Source: Takakia lepidozioides (Eukaryota > Streptophyta > Takakiopsida > Takakiales > Takakiaceae). From it: a DNA stretch of 64,000 bases. The translations under genes and the position numbers were made by a program. The notes below the pieces were generated by a model, which saw only the letters and a program-made list of their open reading frames with translations, did not search any database and was not told the origin of the DNA. Location: positions 11,594,001 through 11,658,000 of the forward strand of contig CM060731.1 in NCBI GenBank assembly GCA_030704615.1. The letters are read 5' to 3'. Below are positions 34,776-45,376 of the stretch, piece after piece (position 1 is the first letter of the stretch; each line of letters opens with the position of its first letter).

Positions 34776-35790
34776 TCATTGTTGAAGATATGCGTAGAGA
34801 TTGAGTGGAATGTCCCAGACAGGGATTGTCACTACCGAAAAGTAAACAGAGTATAGACTCGGGCTTACTGCATACATGTACTCTAGAAACGCCTCTCGTG
34901 TCAAAGAATACCAAGTGCCTACTGCTCTTCCTGTTTCGCACTTCTTGATGATATTGGGTGGTAGTACTGTCGGAAAATCATCCAGCTTCATCAGACCAAT
35001 CCTCTGAATTCGGAATAGTGTGTGAACCAAGCTTGTTGTCACATGCGATTTCTCTGTCGATCTGCAAAAACATTGGAAACATCGCATTCCTTAACACTGT
35101 TTTTTGAGGATTAATAAGACACTACAGAGGGAATGAAATCTCCTGGATGACTTACTTGTTCACGCCGTGCATAGCTGTAAGAAGCCTAGCGATGTCGTTT
35201 CCAGGATCCAAAACCATTGCCTCCACAACAACATGCTTGTCTTTGTCTTTCGCATGGTGTTTCTGAATGTTCCCCATCCATGCCAGCAATCGGTGGTTGC
35301 CGTCCCAGACGTAGAACATGTGGTTGCAGAATGCTGGGTGTTCTTTCCCATCATGAAGCCCAGCTCGAACTCCTCATTGACATCTTTCCAGCACTCATCC
35401 CAGTTATCACTGATCTCTGGAGACACTAATGTGCTTTTCCCATTTATATCCGTCAGTGACACATAAAAAACTTGTGCACCAAATCTATATATCCATGCAC
35501 AAAATCACTCTCCAATTTTGTTATGTCATGGGAAAGAGGTGGACGCACAACGGGCATTGATATCATCCGGCATAGAGGGATGTCCAAACGCCCTCCAGAT
35601 ACGAGCATGTCCCTTATAACCTCCTGAGAGTTTACCTTCTGGAATGACATGAGTTCTTTCACCTTGTCAAGGTAGTGCACTTCAGATTCATCTGCTTCAT
35701 CTGTATTCTCTGAGCTTTTTGCGGACTCGTCCCCATCTCCAGATCCTTTCCCCTCTGATCCTAGGCTTCGACCTCACAGTTTTCTGCACA
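34776..35790 (-). pseudogene. ParB/sulfiredoxin-fold-like protein gene
   Basis: Minus-strand exons: an acidic leader (GDGDESAKSSENTDEADE) and HYLDKVKELMSFQKVN..., then MVSGGRLDIP-like text, then after a frameshift near 35,370 the diagnostic HMFYVWDGNHRLLAWMGNI, and a last exon from about 35,062 (STEKSHVTTSLVHTLFRIQR...). DG.HR..A is the hallmark of ParB-like nuclease/CTPase and sulfiredoxin folds. In bacteria and phages such domains bind palindromic sites or accompany DNA methyltransferases. Here the gene sits between a DDE transposase and a methyltransferase-like gene. The fold call rests on one motif, so an unrelated protein is possible. The frameshift suggests loss of function. Confidence 0.45.
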
Positions 35791-35825
35791 ATGCCATTCA
35801 GTTCTGACTGAGTAATTTGCAAATA

Positions 35826-36380
35826 GTGAATGGCGGTAACGACATCACTCTGTCTCAAAGAAAACTCACTATGAATGGTGTGAAACAATTCAGCACAATC
35901 TACACAAGCAAAGCTGATGATACTGCCGTATTCAAAACAAAGCAGGCGAGAGCGATAGCGAATGGCGTTAACGACAATCACAAAAGATAACGATCTGCCG
36001 GATCGGTGTTGTGTAATGACATCTATGTGCAAGTGATTGGCGGCAACGACATTCAGTATAGTTTAGGGCGGACAGTAAGTGTAGATTATTCAGATTGACT
36101 CCACTGTGATTACCGTCGCCAGCATGGAAAGAGGAAGGATTGCTTGAAAGGCAATCAGACAGACTGTATGGTCTGAACAACGATGATTGACGGTATGCCG
36201 ACCCTCACTCTCTCTTCAAACACATAGGTACATAAATCTCATGAGGAGAATCGAATGGCGTTAACGACGCTCGCAATTCAGTAGTTCCTGCTAAAGAAGG
36301 GAAGATGAAGGACTCCTTGAAAGACAATCAGACAGACTGTATGATCTGAACAACAGTGAATGACTGTACCGATAGTCACC
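35826..36380. repeat. Cluster of imperfect palindromes upstream of ParB-like and methyltransferase-like genes
   Basis: At least five related sites, GAATGGCGGTAACGACATC (35,828), GAATGGCGTTAACGACAATC (35,960), GATTGGCGGCAACGACATTC (36,035), GAATGGCGTTAACGACGCTC (36,253) and GAATGACTGTACCGATAGTC (36,357). Each is roughly symmetrical about its centre. They lie in the divergent spacer between the two genes. Confidence 0.7.
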
Positions 36381-36489
36381 CACTCATTGTGCGGTAAACC
36401 CTTAGCAGAGGAGTAGAAAGCAAATCACCTTTGTGATGTCCCTTCTCAGCTGCCTCTGCCAGTTCTTGCTGCATTGATTCAAGTAGTGA

Positions 36490-39400
36490 TTAGCTCCGAA
36501 GGGACTACAAACATGTATCCGAATATTACCGCACTACACCAGAGGAACTAAGGACATCAAAGGGTGTGGAAGCTGTAATAAAGAAGGAGTTTGAAATGCG
36601 AAGAACCAAATTGATGTCCGCCTTCGGAAAGCACCTTAGAATAGTAGATCCTGGACTTGGTCCTGAGTTCCTTTAGCAGATCAAAAAACACTATGACAAG
36701 CATGTGCATCCGGAGATGCAGCAGGAGAAATTGCACCAGCTGGCCATATCGATGGTCGACCCACAAACAAAAATAAGGTGGCTGGAGATATGGAACTCAG
36801 ATCAAACAGTAAAGGACTTGAATCAGTTCCCAAAAAGCACCATACAGCCTGACACAAAGGTGGAAGGAATCAGTGATTTGGTGTTTGATAACTGGCTCCA
36901 CAAGGCTACATTTTGGAGTCAGGTGTGTATTCAAACATGTCGTTTTCTTCTCTTCAAATATGTGTGAGTATCTTATTTGCAATTCTGACAAATATACTAT
37001 TTGCAGCTCGAAAAGCGCGCCGTCATTGTGCTGGATCAGACTTTGAAGGACCTGAACATTTCGATTGTTTCCCCTCCCCAAATGTCATTGGAGGCATACA
37101 TAAGGAAGTGGAGAGGTCTCACCTGGAGATACTGTTTTTTTCAGGGAGTTCTCCAAAGATGGTAACATTTTACGGTCCAAACGACTTTGACAGTCAGGTT
37201 GGAGGAGAGTGGGCCATGATGCGAGTTGTGTACAGGTGCAATGTCATACTTGAAACTCTACTGCTTTTTTTGGGAAAAAATGTGGCTTCATAAGGATTGC
37301 ATTCATAGATCCAGATTGAATGTCGTTGACGACATTCACTTCTTTGTCTGAGTCATTCTTAAGCGAGTATATGAATTCACCTGGTTAGGATCTAAGGGTG
37401 TAATTCTAGTGTCCCTGATTAGAATTGCTAATTCCTTGAATGACGTTGACGACATTCACATCCGGAGTTTTTGAGAGGTCCTCAAGTTATGTAAATTTTT
37501 GTAATGTCCATAGAGGTTACAGTGAGGTTTCCTCACTTCATTTGCTGAATGTCAATGCAGACATTCAGTTGTTCGCATTGTTTTTGGCCTCTTGCGAGGA
37601 ATCTGGAGGCTTGATAAGCTCTGTTATGAGAAATCCAAGTGAATGTCGTTGACGACATTCACTTCTGTGTCTATATTATTCACCAGCGACAATTCGAATT
37701 TACATGGATTGGGAGCTAAGTAATTGGTTCCTTGTTGGTATTTTTTTGAATGGCGTTGACGCCAATCACATACAGTGTTGTTGTGAGGTCCTTAGTGATA
37801 TGTTCGTTATGAATGTGCATTGAGTTTTCCTGGAGGGTTCCTTACTCGAGTTTATGATTTCCATCATGTGATTTTGTTTCATTTAAGGAATAATTAGGCT
37901 TGATTAGTGAATGTCATTGACGACATTCACTTCTATGTCTGTGTCATTCAAAAACGATAGTTTCACTAAGCGCTTTTGTGGGTTGGGATTTATCTCCTTT
38001 TTTCAGGTACACGAAATATGTGCTTATGGAAGGAAATCACCTGAGCGAATTCCAGACTATCTTGACATGTGGTCGGACCTTGCAAACGATCCAACCATGT
38101 ATACTGCAGGGATATTGAAGGACTGGAGTCCTTCTCACTTCAGAGACTGTGGGTGGTACCTTGACTGCCCACCGGAGCACACGACCTTTCAAGAACAACA
38201 TATGAAATACTTGAACAATAACGCTGAGATGTTGGCGCCTTTGACTGACGAAGAGTACCAACGAAACATAGCAACATTGGCTGCCAAGGGGCCTGATGCT
38301 CAGGGAACGCCGCAGAAGGGAAAGAAGGCGGGCCACACACCAAAAGACAAGGCTGTTGATGTCATAGCCATCTCACCAGCAAAGCCAAAGGACAAAGACA
38401 AGTCCAAAAGAGAAGAAAAGGACAAGGGGAAGGAGAAAAGAAAAGGAGATGGAGAGTGGGCAGGACTTTACTGCTGGAAGATATACCCGCACTGTTCAGT
38501 GCGTGTTCGATGCCAAGCCACACCCTTCCCGTTCTGATTCGGCAAGAGAGATGAAAATTGTTAATGAGGGTTGGCTGTCGATGATGCAAAGTCGAAAGAG
38601 AGGATACACTGGGGTGCCATCCCCTACCTGGGACAATATAATCTCATTCCTCAATCTGGTGAGAATTCCAGTTTCTTTTCTTTTTCTCTGAAAGTTTCGT
38701 TGGCAGTATTTCAGTCTCGTTCTTTGAAAACATTCTTGCCATCGTTCTTATAAAAAACATGTCTGTTGCAGGTAAGCACAGGTCCTACCTTCGTGTGCGG
38801 TGTGCAGAAAACTTATGAGGCCAACATTGTCATTCTCGACATCCCGGATGGCCATGCTGTGCCAGAAGTTCTTTCAAAGGGCAAGACGCCAGGCTGGAAC
38901 AAATTCGAGGACAACTACTGGAGTTGGGTGTTCGGGTTCTGTAACAACTTCCTCTCTGATGCAGGGACACTTCTGCTTTTTCAGTCGTGTGACAATGATA
39001 GTCGTCGGGCATTGGCATCATACCTCAAGTCTTCAGGGTTTGAAGTTTTGTGCACATGGAATTGTGTGAACAGCCTCTACCTTGTGAAAGGAGGTTTCCC
39101 TGGTCAGCTGGTATGCCGTCTCCCTTCTGCTTGTGCTTTCATGATGAGTTTCAATGTTCTCTGCAGCTCCACTCTAGTAGAATGTGTTATCGATCATCAC
39201 CGATTCATGATTTTTTTGTGTCTGAGTTCTGAATAGCCGATGTACACACTTCCACTATAGATTGTGTTTACCACACTAACCTGCTATCTTTGGCAGACGA
39301 GGATGTTCGAGGCGATCTGCCTGCGGAGGATTCGCACCTCAAAGACACCATCCTCCATCCGCAGCTTTGAGATTTCTGACCAGGGTTGTTTCGTCAACCC

Positions 39401-39890
39401 CCCCTATGAGCCACATGTCGATGACATTTTGTACAACTTCATGCAGTCCAGTCAGACTCTGAAGAGACCAGATGGCATTCTCTGGAGAGGTGCAAAGGAA
39501 AAGTCCCCAGCGTTCATGCAAATACTGCTGGAGTCATGCAGCCACCGCTCTGCACGGGTGGTCGATCTTTCTGTGTCCACAGGTTCGTTCTTTCCCTTCC
39601 GAATTGGTTTTCTTTCAACAGTTTCATCTGCTTAAATCCCCCCCACCAAACTGTTCATGTCCTCCTGTGTGGTGCAGGAGCAACTTACCATGCATGCAAG
39701 GCAGGCGGAAGAAGCCTTTTTGGCATGGAGGGTGATTCTGACCTCTACAACACAGTGCTCCTCCCCCTTTTGTCTGGCTCCACTTTAGGCACACAGACTG
39801 ATCGGATTCAAATTCGAAATGATGACGATCCCGAAGATAAGCAGGTCGACAACGACTTTTCATGTGAGTAAGTGCTAAACCTCTTTGGGA
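36490..39890 (+). pseudogene. Beta-class DNA (adenine-N6/cytosine-N4) methyltransferase-like gene
   Basis: The 5' part (36,490-36,921) is alpha-helical, unrecognised, and has TAG at 36,674-36,676. Exons at about 37,007 and 38,007-38,470 (lysine-rich KDKDKSKREEKDKGKEK) follow, with a frameshift near 38,450. Exon 38,772-39,110 has NIVILDIPDGH (motif IV position, not the usual DPPY) and DAGTLLLFQSCDN. Exon 39,297-39,582 has NPPYEPH and ends ARVVDLSVSTG. Exon 39,678-39,867 continues GATYHACKAGGRSLFGMEGD, the AdoMet-binding motif I. The order IV then I matches beta-class enzymes, usually nuclear or prokaryotic DNA modifiers. Splice phases of the last three exons agree. Degenerate motif IV, a stop and a frameshift suggest inactivity. 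Confidence 0.6.
37317..37931. repeat. Array of near-perfect palindromes in a methyltransferase-gene intron
   Basis: Six sites at about 100-160-bp spacing: 37,317-37,338, 37,437-37,458, 37,545-37,568, 37,638-37,663, 37,747-37,769 and 37,906-37,931. The best (37,638) is a perfect inverted repeat with 12-nt arms AGTGAATGTCGT and a 2-nt centre. All are versions of TGAATGTCGTTGACGACATT plus CA. They are far more ordered than intron DNA usually is. Confidence 0.85.
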
Positions 39891-40339
39891 GCCATACTCA
39901 ATTTCTCAATAACATCAAAGTTACAGTAATAATTTTTCAGGCTGTCTTTCAGGAAAGGCAGCGGTGGATCTTCAGGAGATACAGTCATTTCTGGCGAGTC
40001 TGTTTTCGACAGCCCCCTTTCCAATTTTCTGCTTCCTGTTTAGGCCGAAGCAATGGCACTTCACGCGGCCGAGTCCCTATCCCCTGACTTTTTAGTAGCC
40101 AGCCATAGGTGTATCCAGCGTAGATCCGGTGTTCTAAAATACTTAGACTTAGATGCAGAGGAAGCGGGGATACATTGTACTGACTCTGAGTCAGACTGAA
40201 CTGTATTCTTTTAATATTCATTTTCATACTATCTGGAAAACGTTGAATCCCCTTCCTCCACCGTAGTTGTTCTTTTAGAACAAATACTAATCACAGAATC
40301 AACTTTCATTTAAATTGCAATATGTATGAATCCATCTCA

Positions 40340-40690
40340 CAAACCTCCCTGACTCTTCTCATATCCATTGTGCATTCATCTACAGTGTATTCATGCGTGC
40401 TCCATTCATGAATTTTTTCCTTTGTTCAACATCCATTGTACATTCATCCTTTGTACTCTTTAATCCACCCCACAAACCTTCCACACTCATTTCATATACG
40501 TTGTGCATTCGTCAAAAGTTTTGGTCATGCATCTTCCTGTCATGAATTTTTGTCATTGCTCAACATCCATTATACATTCATCCATTTTACTCTTATCCAT
40601 CCCTCATTCATCCATCTACATTCATTTTTCACACTCATCCATCTGTTTATCATCCAACTGTACATTCATCCATCCTTTATTCAATGCATT
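40340..40690. repeat. CATTCATCCA-type minisatellite
   Basis: Irregular repeats of CATCCATTGTACATTCATCC and shorter CATTCATCCA units downstream of the methyltransferase-like gene. No coding potential. Confidence 0.7.
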
Positions 40691-40999
40691 TTATTATGTC
40701 GTCCAGCTTGTTTCCGCGGTAAAGGTGTCAATCCGCGGGAATACACTCCACTTCTTTCTGGGCGCGTGGTGACGCGACCTTCACGTGTGATGACGTGGAG
40801 TGAGCCCCGTGACGTGGCGTGAGCGCAGTTGCGCCCACGCGCTCACGTGACCAGGCTCACGCCGAGGCATCCCTGCGCAAGGACAGACTGATGACTGAGG
40901 TTAAGCAGACTGACGAAGAGACTAAGGTGAGTGCGGAGTCTGATGACGTGCCGCGACGTGATTGGGCCTCCTTACCGCCGTCGCTGCATATATAGCTTC

Positions 41000-41590
41000 C
41001 AGCAGACTTAAACCTAATGACAAACGGCCGAACAGACCCACTGCAAACAAACTTGCGCAACAACAGACTCGTATGCCACTACACGGACAGTCTAGCAAAC
41101 GGAAGGTTCAACAGACTGACGAAGAGACTGGCGCAGAGTAATTTGCGCGACAACAGACTGATTTCTAATAGACTAATATCCCAAAAGACAAAGTATCCCC
41201 TAGGCGGCCGGGTGATACGGGAGTAAACCGTAAACCGCGTCCAGCAGACTTACACGTGATAATAATTACGGCTCAACAGACCCAGCGCAAACAGACTTGC
41301 GCCACAGTAGACTGACTTTGTGACAGTCCAGCTGACTGGTATCAGAAGAGACGGACAGACCAACAGTCCGACGGCTCAGCAGACTCACGACAATGCGGAT
41401 AATTAAAAGGTAGTAGTTAAACGGACTCATATCCGAAGAAACGGACTTCCAGCTGACCAACGGTTCAACAGACTGACGAGAGAAGAGACTTTGGGGATAA
41501 GACGAGAAAAGATACTTCGGAATTCGACAGGCAGTGATGGCCCAGTAGTCCAGTGAAGAACAGACTCACGCCACACCAGACTTGTATCCT
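41000..41590. repeat. Intron repeat of the MULE transposase, unit of roughly 220-240 bp
   Basis: Two copies of a unit containing CCAGCAGACTTA, ACGGC(C/T)(G/C)AACAGACCCA and CAAACAGACTTGCGC-like blocks, near 41,000-41,100 and 41,230-41,330. A third copy lies at 19,195-19,275. AGCAGACT-type units run through the rest of it. Confidence 0.6.
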
Positions 41591-41593
41591 TAC

Positions 41594-44500
41594 AGACCAA
41601 CAGTCCAATCCGGGGTTATAAACAATGTAAATTGTGTTTGGGTGATTGGTGCTTAGAACATAGGCTGGTTGCCCAGGATGGAACGGAAGAGTGACATTGC
41701 AAGCTGGGATATCGCGTGCCGCAAGCACAAAACTGGACATATACTTTTCCTGTTTGTCATTCCTTATGAATCTGTGTGTTTTCAGGTGAATTGCATACCA
41801 GTAGTGTGTTAGCACACGGCCCGTGAATTCCCATATGAGCCAATCCACTCTACGCCCAGTCATTTTGCCTTTCTCCCTCCTCAGTCTTGCCTTCAAGTTT
41901 CCATGGTATGCCTCAATGCTAGCATTGGTGTCTTGACTGGCATGCGGAACATGGCGAACTGCTGTACACCACATTGCTATTTTAGGACGCCATTCCTTAT
42001 CGATGTAGTCCAGAAATTCATGCCCATTCGGATATTTCTTTCTCATGCGTCGGAGCGTCGTTGCTATCCATGCAAGACCTTCTTTGGGATTGATTGGTCC
42101 ACCTCTACAGTACATGAGGTCTCCCATATCTTTCAGCAAATTTGCGGCAGTGATAGAATCTTTGGTTTTCGCGCATGATTGCTCCACCCAAGCCCGCCGG
42201 ACATGCCAAAGGCACAGGAAAATTAGCACTCCTCGAAAAATAGCCCTGCAAAGTACACATGCCCACATGAGAGACTTCAAAGAGGACTTGGCCGGTGGAT
42301 TTGGGCACTAACCCAGTACACTGTCTAGTTGACTGGTCTGCCCGTCTGTTCCAAACGGATTCAGGCAGCAGACTCGCCCACTCTGACCTGCCATGAGTAT
42401 TGCCCTCACGACACCGCCAGCAGACCTGACCACGCTGACCTCGCAGCGGACTTACGTAAGTGAGTCTTGCAACGGACTTGGCTAGAGGGCATCCCGACCG
42501 GACTGGGTTGCCAGCAGACTTGCGAACAGTCCCCTCCGGCAGACTCGCCTGCCAGCGGACCAGAGTGAGGTCGCAGTAGACTGGTGCACGTGAGTCTTGC
42601 AGCGGACTGCTTGCGAACAGTCCCCTCTGGCGGACCTGCCTGCCAGCGGACTTGCTGGACCAGACTGAGGACGCAGCAGACTGACGCACGTGAGTCTTGC
42701 AGCGGATAGCTTGCGAACAGTCCCATCCGGCGGACTCACCTGCGAACGAACTTGCTCGACCAGACTGAGGTCGCAACAGACTGGCACACGTGAGTCTTGC
42801 AGTGGACTGCTTGCGAATAGTCCCCTCCGGCGGACCTGCCTGCCAGCGGACTTGCTGGACCAGACTGAGGTCGCAGCAGACTGACGCACGTGAGTCTTGC
42901 AACGGACAGTTTGCGAACAGTCCCCTCCGGCGGACTGACCTGCCAGCGGACTTGCCCTTATGAGACCGGCAGTAGACTTACCCAGACGTTGCTGGCAGCA
43001 CACCCGAGCAGACTGACCTTGCAGTGTACTTGCGCAAGTGAGTCTTCCAGCGGACTTCGCTAGAGGACATTACCAGCGGACTGGTTTGTCAGCAGACTTG
43101 CAGAAATGAATGGGCCGGACTTGCAGCCAAGACTGCGTTGTATGACAGGGGACTTGCCGAAGAGACAAACAATGGACGCAGACGACGGACTTGCACGTGA
43201 GTGTACATGAGGGTACGTGAACTTACGTAATGGCGTTTATTTCGGCGTCGGCATCGTCCACAATGAAGGCATTGGGTCGCCCGTCCGGCATTTCTGCGAG
43301 GAGAGAGTCCCGCAAGGCTGCCATCCACGGCACCAGGTCTGTTGTCCGCTCACGCGCGCACATGATGTACGCAACTGGTATACCGTTCAGCCACTCGTCG
43401 AAGACCATCAACGTGTACAATGAGAACTGTTCAAATGCAGAATGTCAGATGCTGCTAGTGTGCATACATCCACTACTTCTGCAAGTGGATAAATTGTGAA
43501 AGGGATGAAGAGTACCTTATGGTGATTTGTCCCGAAGGTTGCATCGTATGCAACGATACGGGCATGGCCTAATTGAAGCATTCGCTTCTTCTGCCACTCA
43601 GTCTGTATGCCAATTGTGAATGTCAAGTCGCCATCGTAGTGCTTGAATGTTGGCGCCAATTTTTTCTCTTGATAGAAGAAGACCGATTTCGGGTTCTGGT
43701 CTTTCCACATGCGGACACTCTCCGCATCGTTGGCATATTTTTTGAACGTTTGCCACGCCCGCTTCTCGGCCAGGTTGCGCACATTCTGCTCTAGCAAAAA
43801 ACCATCTCATGTCCATGCATCCCCCAACCCGGTGTTGTTCATGACGTGCTCTTTATGTTCCATCATGATTTGGGCGACTGACAGGCCTCGGCACAGACAC
43901 TCCATGACCCATGCTTTCAATTTCTCGCTAATGTGTGGTGCATAGGCGTGGCGAGTGTTCCTGAACTCAACGGACTTCCCATGACATGGGTTCCCTTTCG
44001 CGTCTGTATGCTCCATATTGTTGTAGTACGTGAGGACACAAGTGTCGGGGACGAGATAGCATTGTTGGACCTTGAAATAGCACTGACAACCACGCTTATA
44101 AGACTCTCCATATTCCGACTTCTTTATCCTTGGGCCTTTATGTGGGTGAGATGTTCCAGCACCCAGAAGAGGTCCTCCACGTTTCAGTTTGGGATCCTCC
44201 ACTATCGCATTGTTGGTGCGCTTGTCATCAGGACCATAGCAGCATTGATACCTAGACATAAAAATCACAATGGATATCCATCGAATTCTGGAAGCATGAA
44301 ATCACAGAACGTGCGTACGAAAAATAACAACAGACATGCAATCAGACTACAAAAGGACGATGAGGATGGAGCACACATGATACTGTTCAGAGAACTGCTG
44401 GCTCTCGGCTCTTTTAGTATGCCGGGTTGCACTTTAGTATGAACATTCACCCAAAACTAAGTGGGGTAGTCCACCAAACTCTCCTCTCCAAAGAGAAAGT

Positions 44501-44699
44501 CATCAACTCTATCCCACGGTATGCAGGCCTTCAGAACATTCTGTCTAACACCCATATAACCATATTGCGTGTTTTTCTTCCATTGGAGGTCCTTCTTGTT
44601 GAAGGGTCCTGGTTTGGGTATTTGCAAATTTTGTCGAAGAGGCCGTATAATCCAACATCCCGTTTTTAGTATATCATAACCTTCTGCTTCCATGTCCAT
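41594..44699 (-). pseudogene. Mutator-like (MULE) transposase, catalytic exons
   Basis: Exon 1 starts at ATG 44,699 (MDMEAEGYDILKTG). Exon 2, 44,251-43,516, carries a Cys/His DNA-binding region (RYQCCYG..., GCQCYFKVQQCYLVP, EHTDAKGNPCH) and ends with the first catalytic segment ARIVAYDATFGTNHHK. Exon 3, 43,426-43,227, has FIVDDADAEINAI, the second Asp. Exon 4, 42,245-41,594, has FLCLWHVRRAW and TNASIEAYHGNLKAR, the catalytic Glu. Phases of exons 2-4 agree (0, 2, 0). A TGA at 43,807-43,809 interrupts exon 2 where Arg would fit, so the copy is not autonomous unless read through. The SWIM finger is missing here and may be the fragment at 11.2-11.8 kb. Confidence 0.8.
42480..42960. repeat. 100-bp tandem repeat in a transposase intron
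   Basis: TGCGAACAGTCCC or close variants recur at 42,521, 42,612, 42,712, 42,812 and 42,912, a period of 100 bp after a first 91-bp unit. The unit includes AGCGGACTTGCTGGACCAGA and ACGTGAGTCTTGCAGCGGA. It lies wholly in the intron between exons 3 and 4 of the MULE transposase. Confidence 0.85.
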
Positions 44700-44839
44700 G
44701 CCATGTACAGTACAGAGGACACGCTTCAAAACCTGCAAGAAACGCGCCGCAGTACACTGGACACGATGGACAACGTGCAAGAAGCATTGGTGCACACATT
44801 CGCGGCTGCTGGCAAGTGGCAAGCGGCAGGGATAAGGTT

Positions 44840-45367
44840 TAAATTCATGCCCTAAAAATGGAGGGCTCAGATGGCATTTGCGAACGGACGATCCAGATAC
44901 GGTATCATCAGTGGACTGGAGGAAAGCGGACTCATGGGCGGCGGACTGGCGAGCACATTGTTGGGTGGACTGGCCGGGACTGGCATGGATGACGGGGATG
45001 GGTTTCTCAGAATGGACGATCCAGATCCTTCGGCCGACGCAGACTGGCAGACTGGCAGACTTGGGGGCAGCAGACGGGCACAACGGACTGTTGGGTGGAC
45101 TTGCGGGGACTGGCACAACGGACTGGTGGTTTGGCGGACTGAGGGGAACTGGACTCACGAGCAACGGACTGGCGGGCCGACTGGCCGCGCCGGACTGGGG
45201 GCGCGGCCGAGCGCGGGCGGGTCTGGTGGGGCCGCGGCAACAGGTGGGCGACCGCGCGCAGCGGCGGGCGGGGGATCCGGGTGGGAAGAGCTGGGCGTCC
45301 GTGCGCGGGGCCCACCGGTCAGCTCGGGCGTGCACCATAACGTCCCAATTATTGTAAAATGAGAGGC
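44840..45367. repeat. Right terminal inverted repeat of the 35-kb element
   Basis: Inverted partner of 10,031-10,556, ending at GAGAGGC followed by TATATATAT. The transposase start codon lies about 140 bp inside it, so promoter signals are probably in or next to the repeat. Confidence 0.8.
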
Positions 45368-45376
45368 TATATATAT

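Larger units (their letters stand above)
19290..40840. mobile_element. Inner transposon module: DDE transposase, ParB-like and methyltransferase-like genes
   Basis: The segment between two hairpin-forming sites (GCGTGAGCG...CGCTCACGC at about 19,293-19,322, and CGTGAGCGC...GCGCTCACG at about 40,810-40,845) carries a self-consistent gene set without AGTCTGCT minisatellites. Those minisatellites and a shared upstream unit lie on both outer sides. This suggests a separate element inserted into the Mutator-like one. The two ends, read inward, are similar over about 35 bp. I could not establish a target duplication, so both the borders and the separateness are inference. Confidence 0.45.
10031..45367. 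mobile_element. Nested 35-kb Mutator-like transposon
   Basis: The left terminus at 10,031 reads inward GCCTCTCATTTTACAATAAT. The right terminus at 45,367, read inward on the other strand, is identical for at least the first 33 bases and then similar for roughly 0.5 kb. TATATATAT flanks both ends (10,022-10,030 and 45,368-45,376), matching the 9-bp duplications of Mutator-like elements, although a TA microsatellite makes this weaker proof. The transposase exons lie next to the right terminus on the minus strand. The block contains further nested insertions, so 35 kb is not its original length. Confidence 0.75.
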
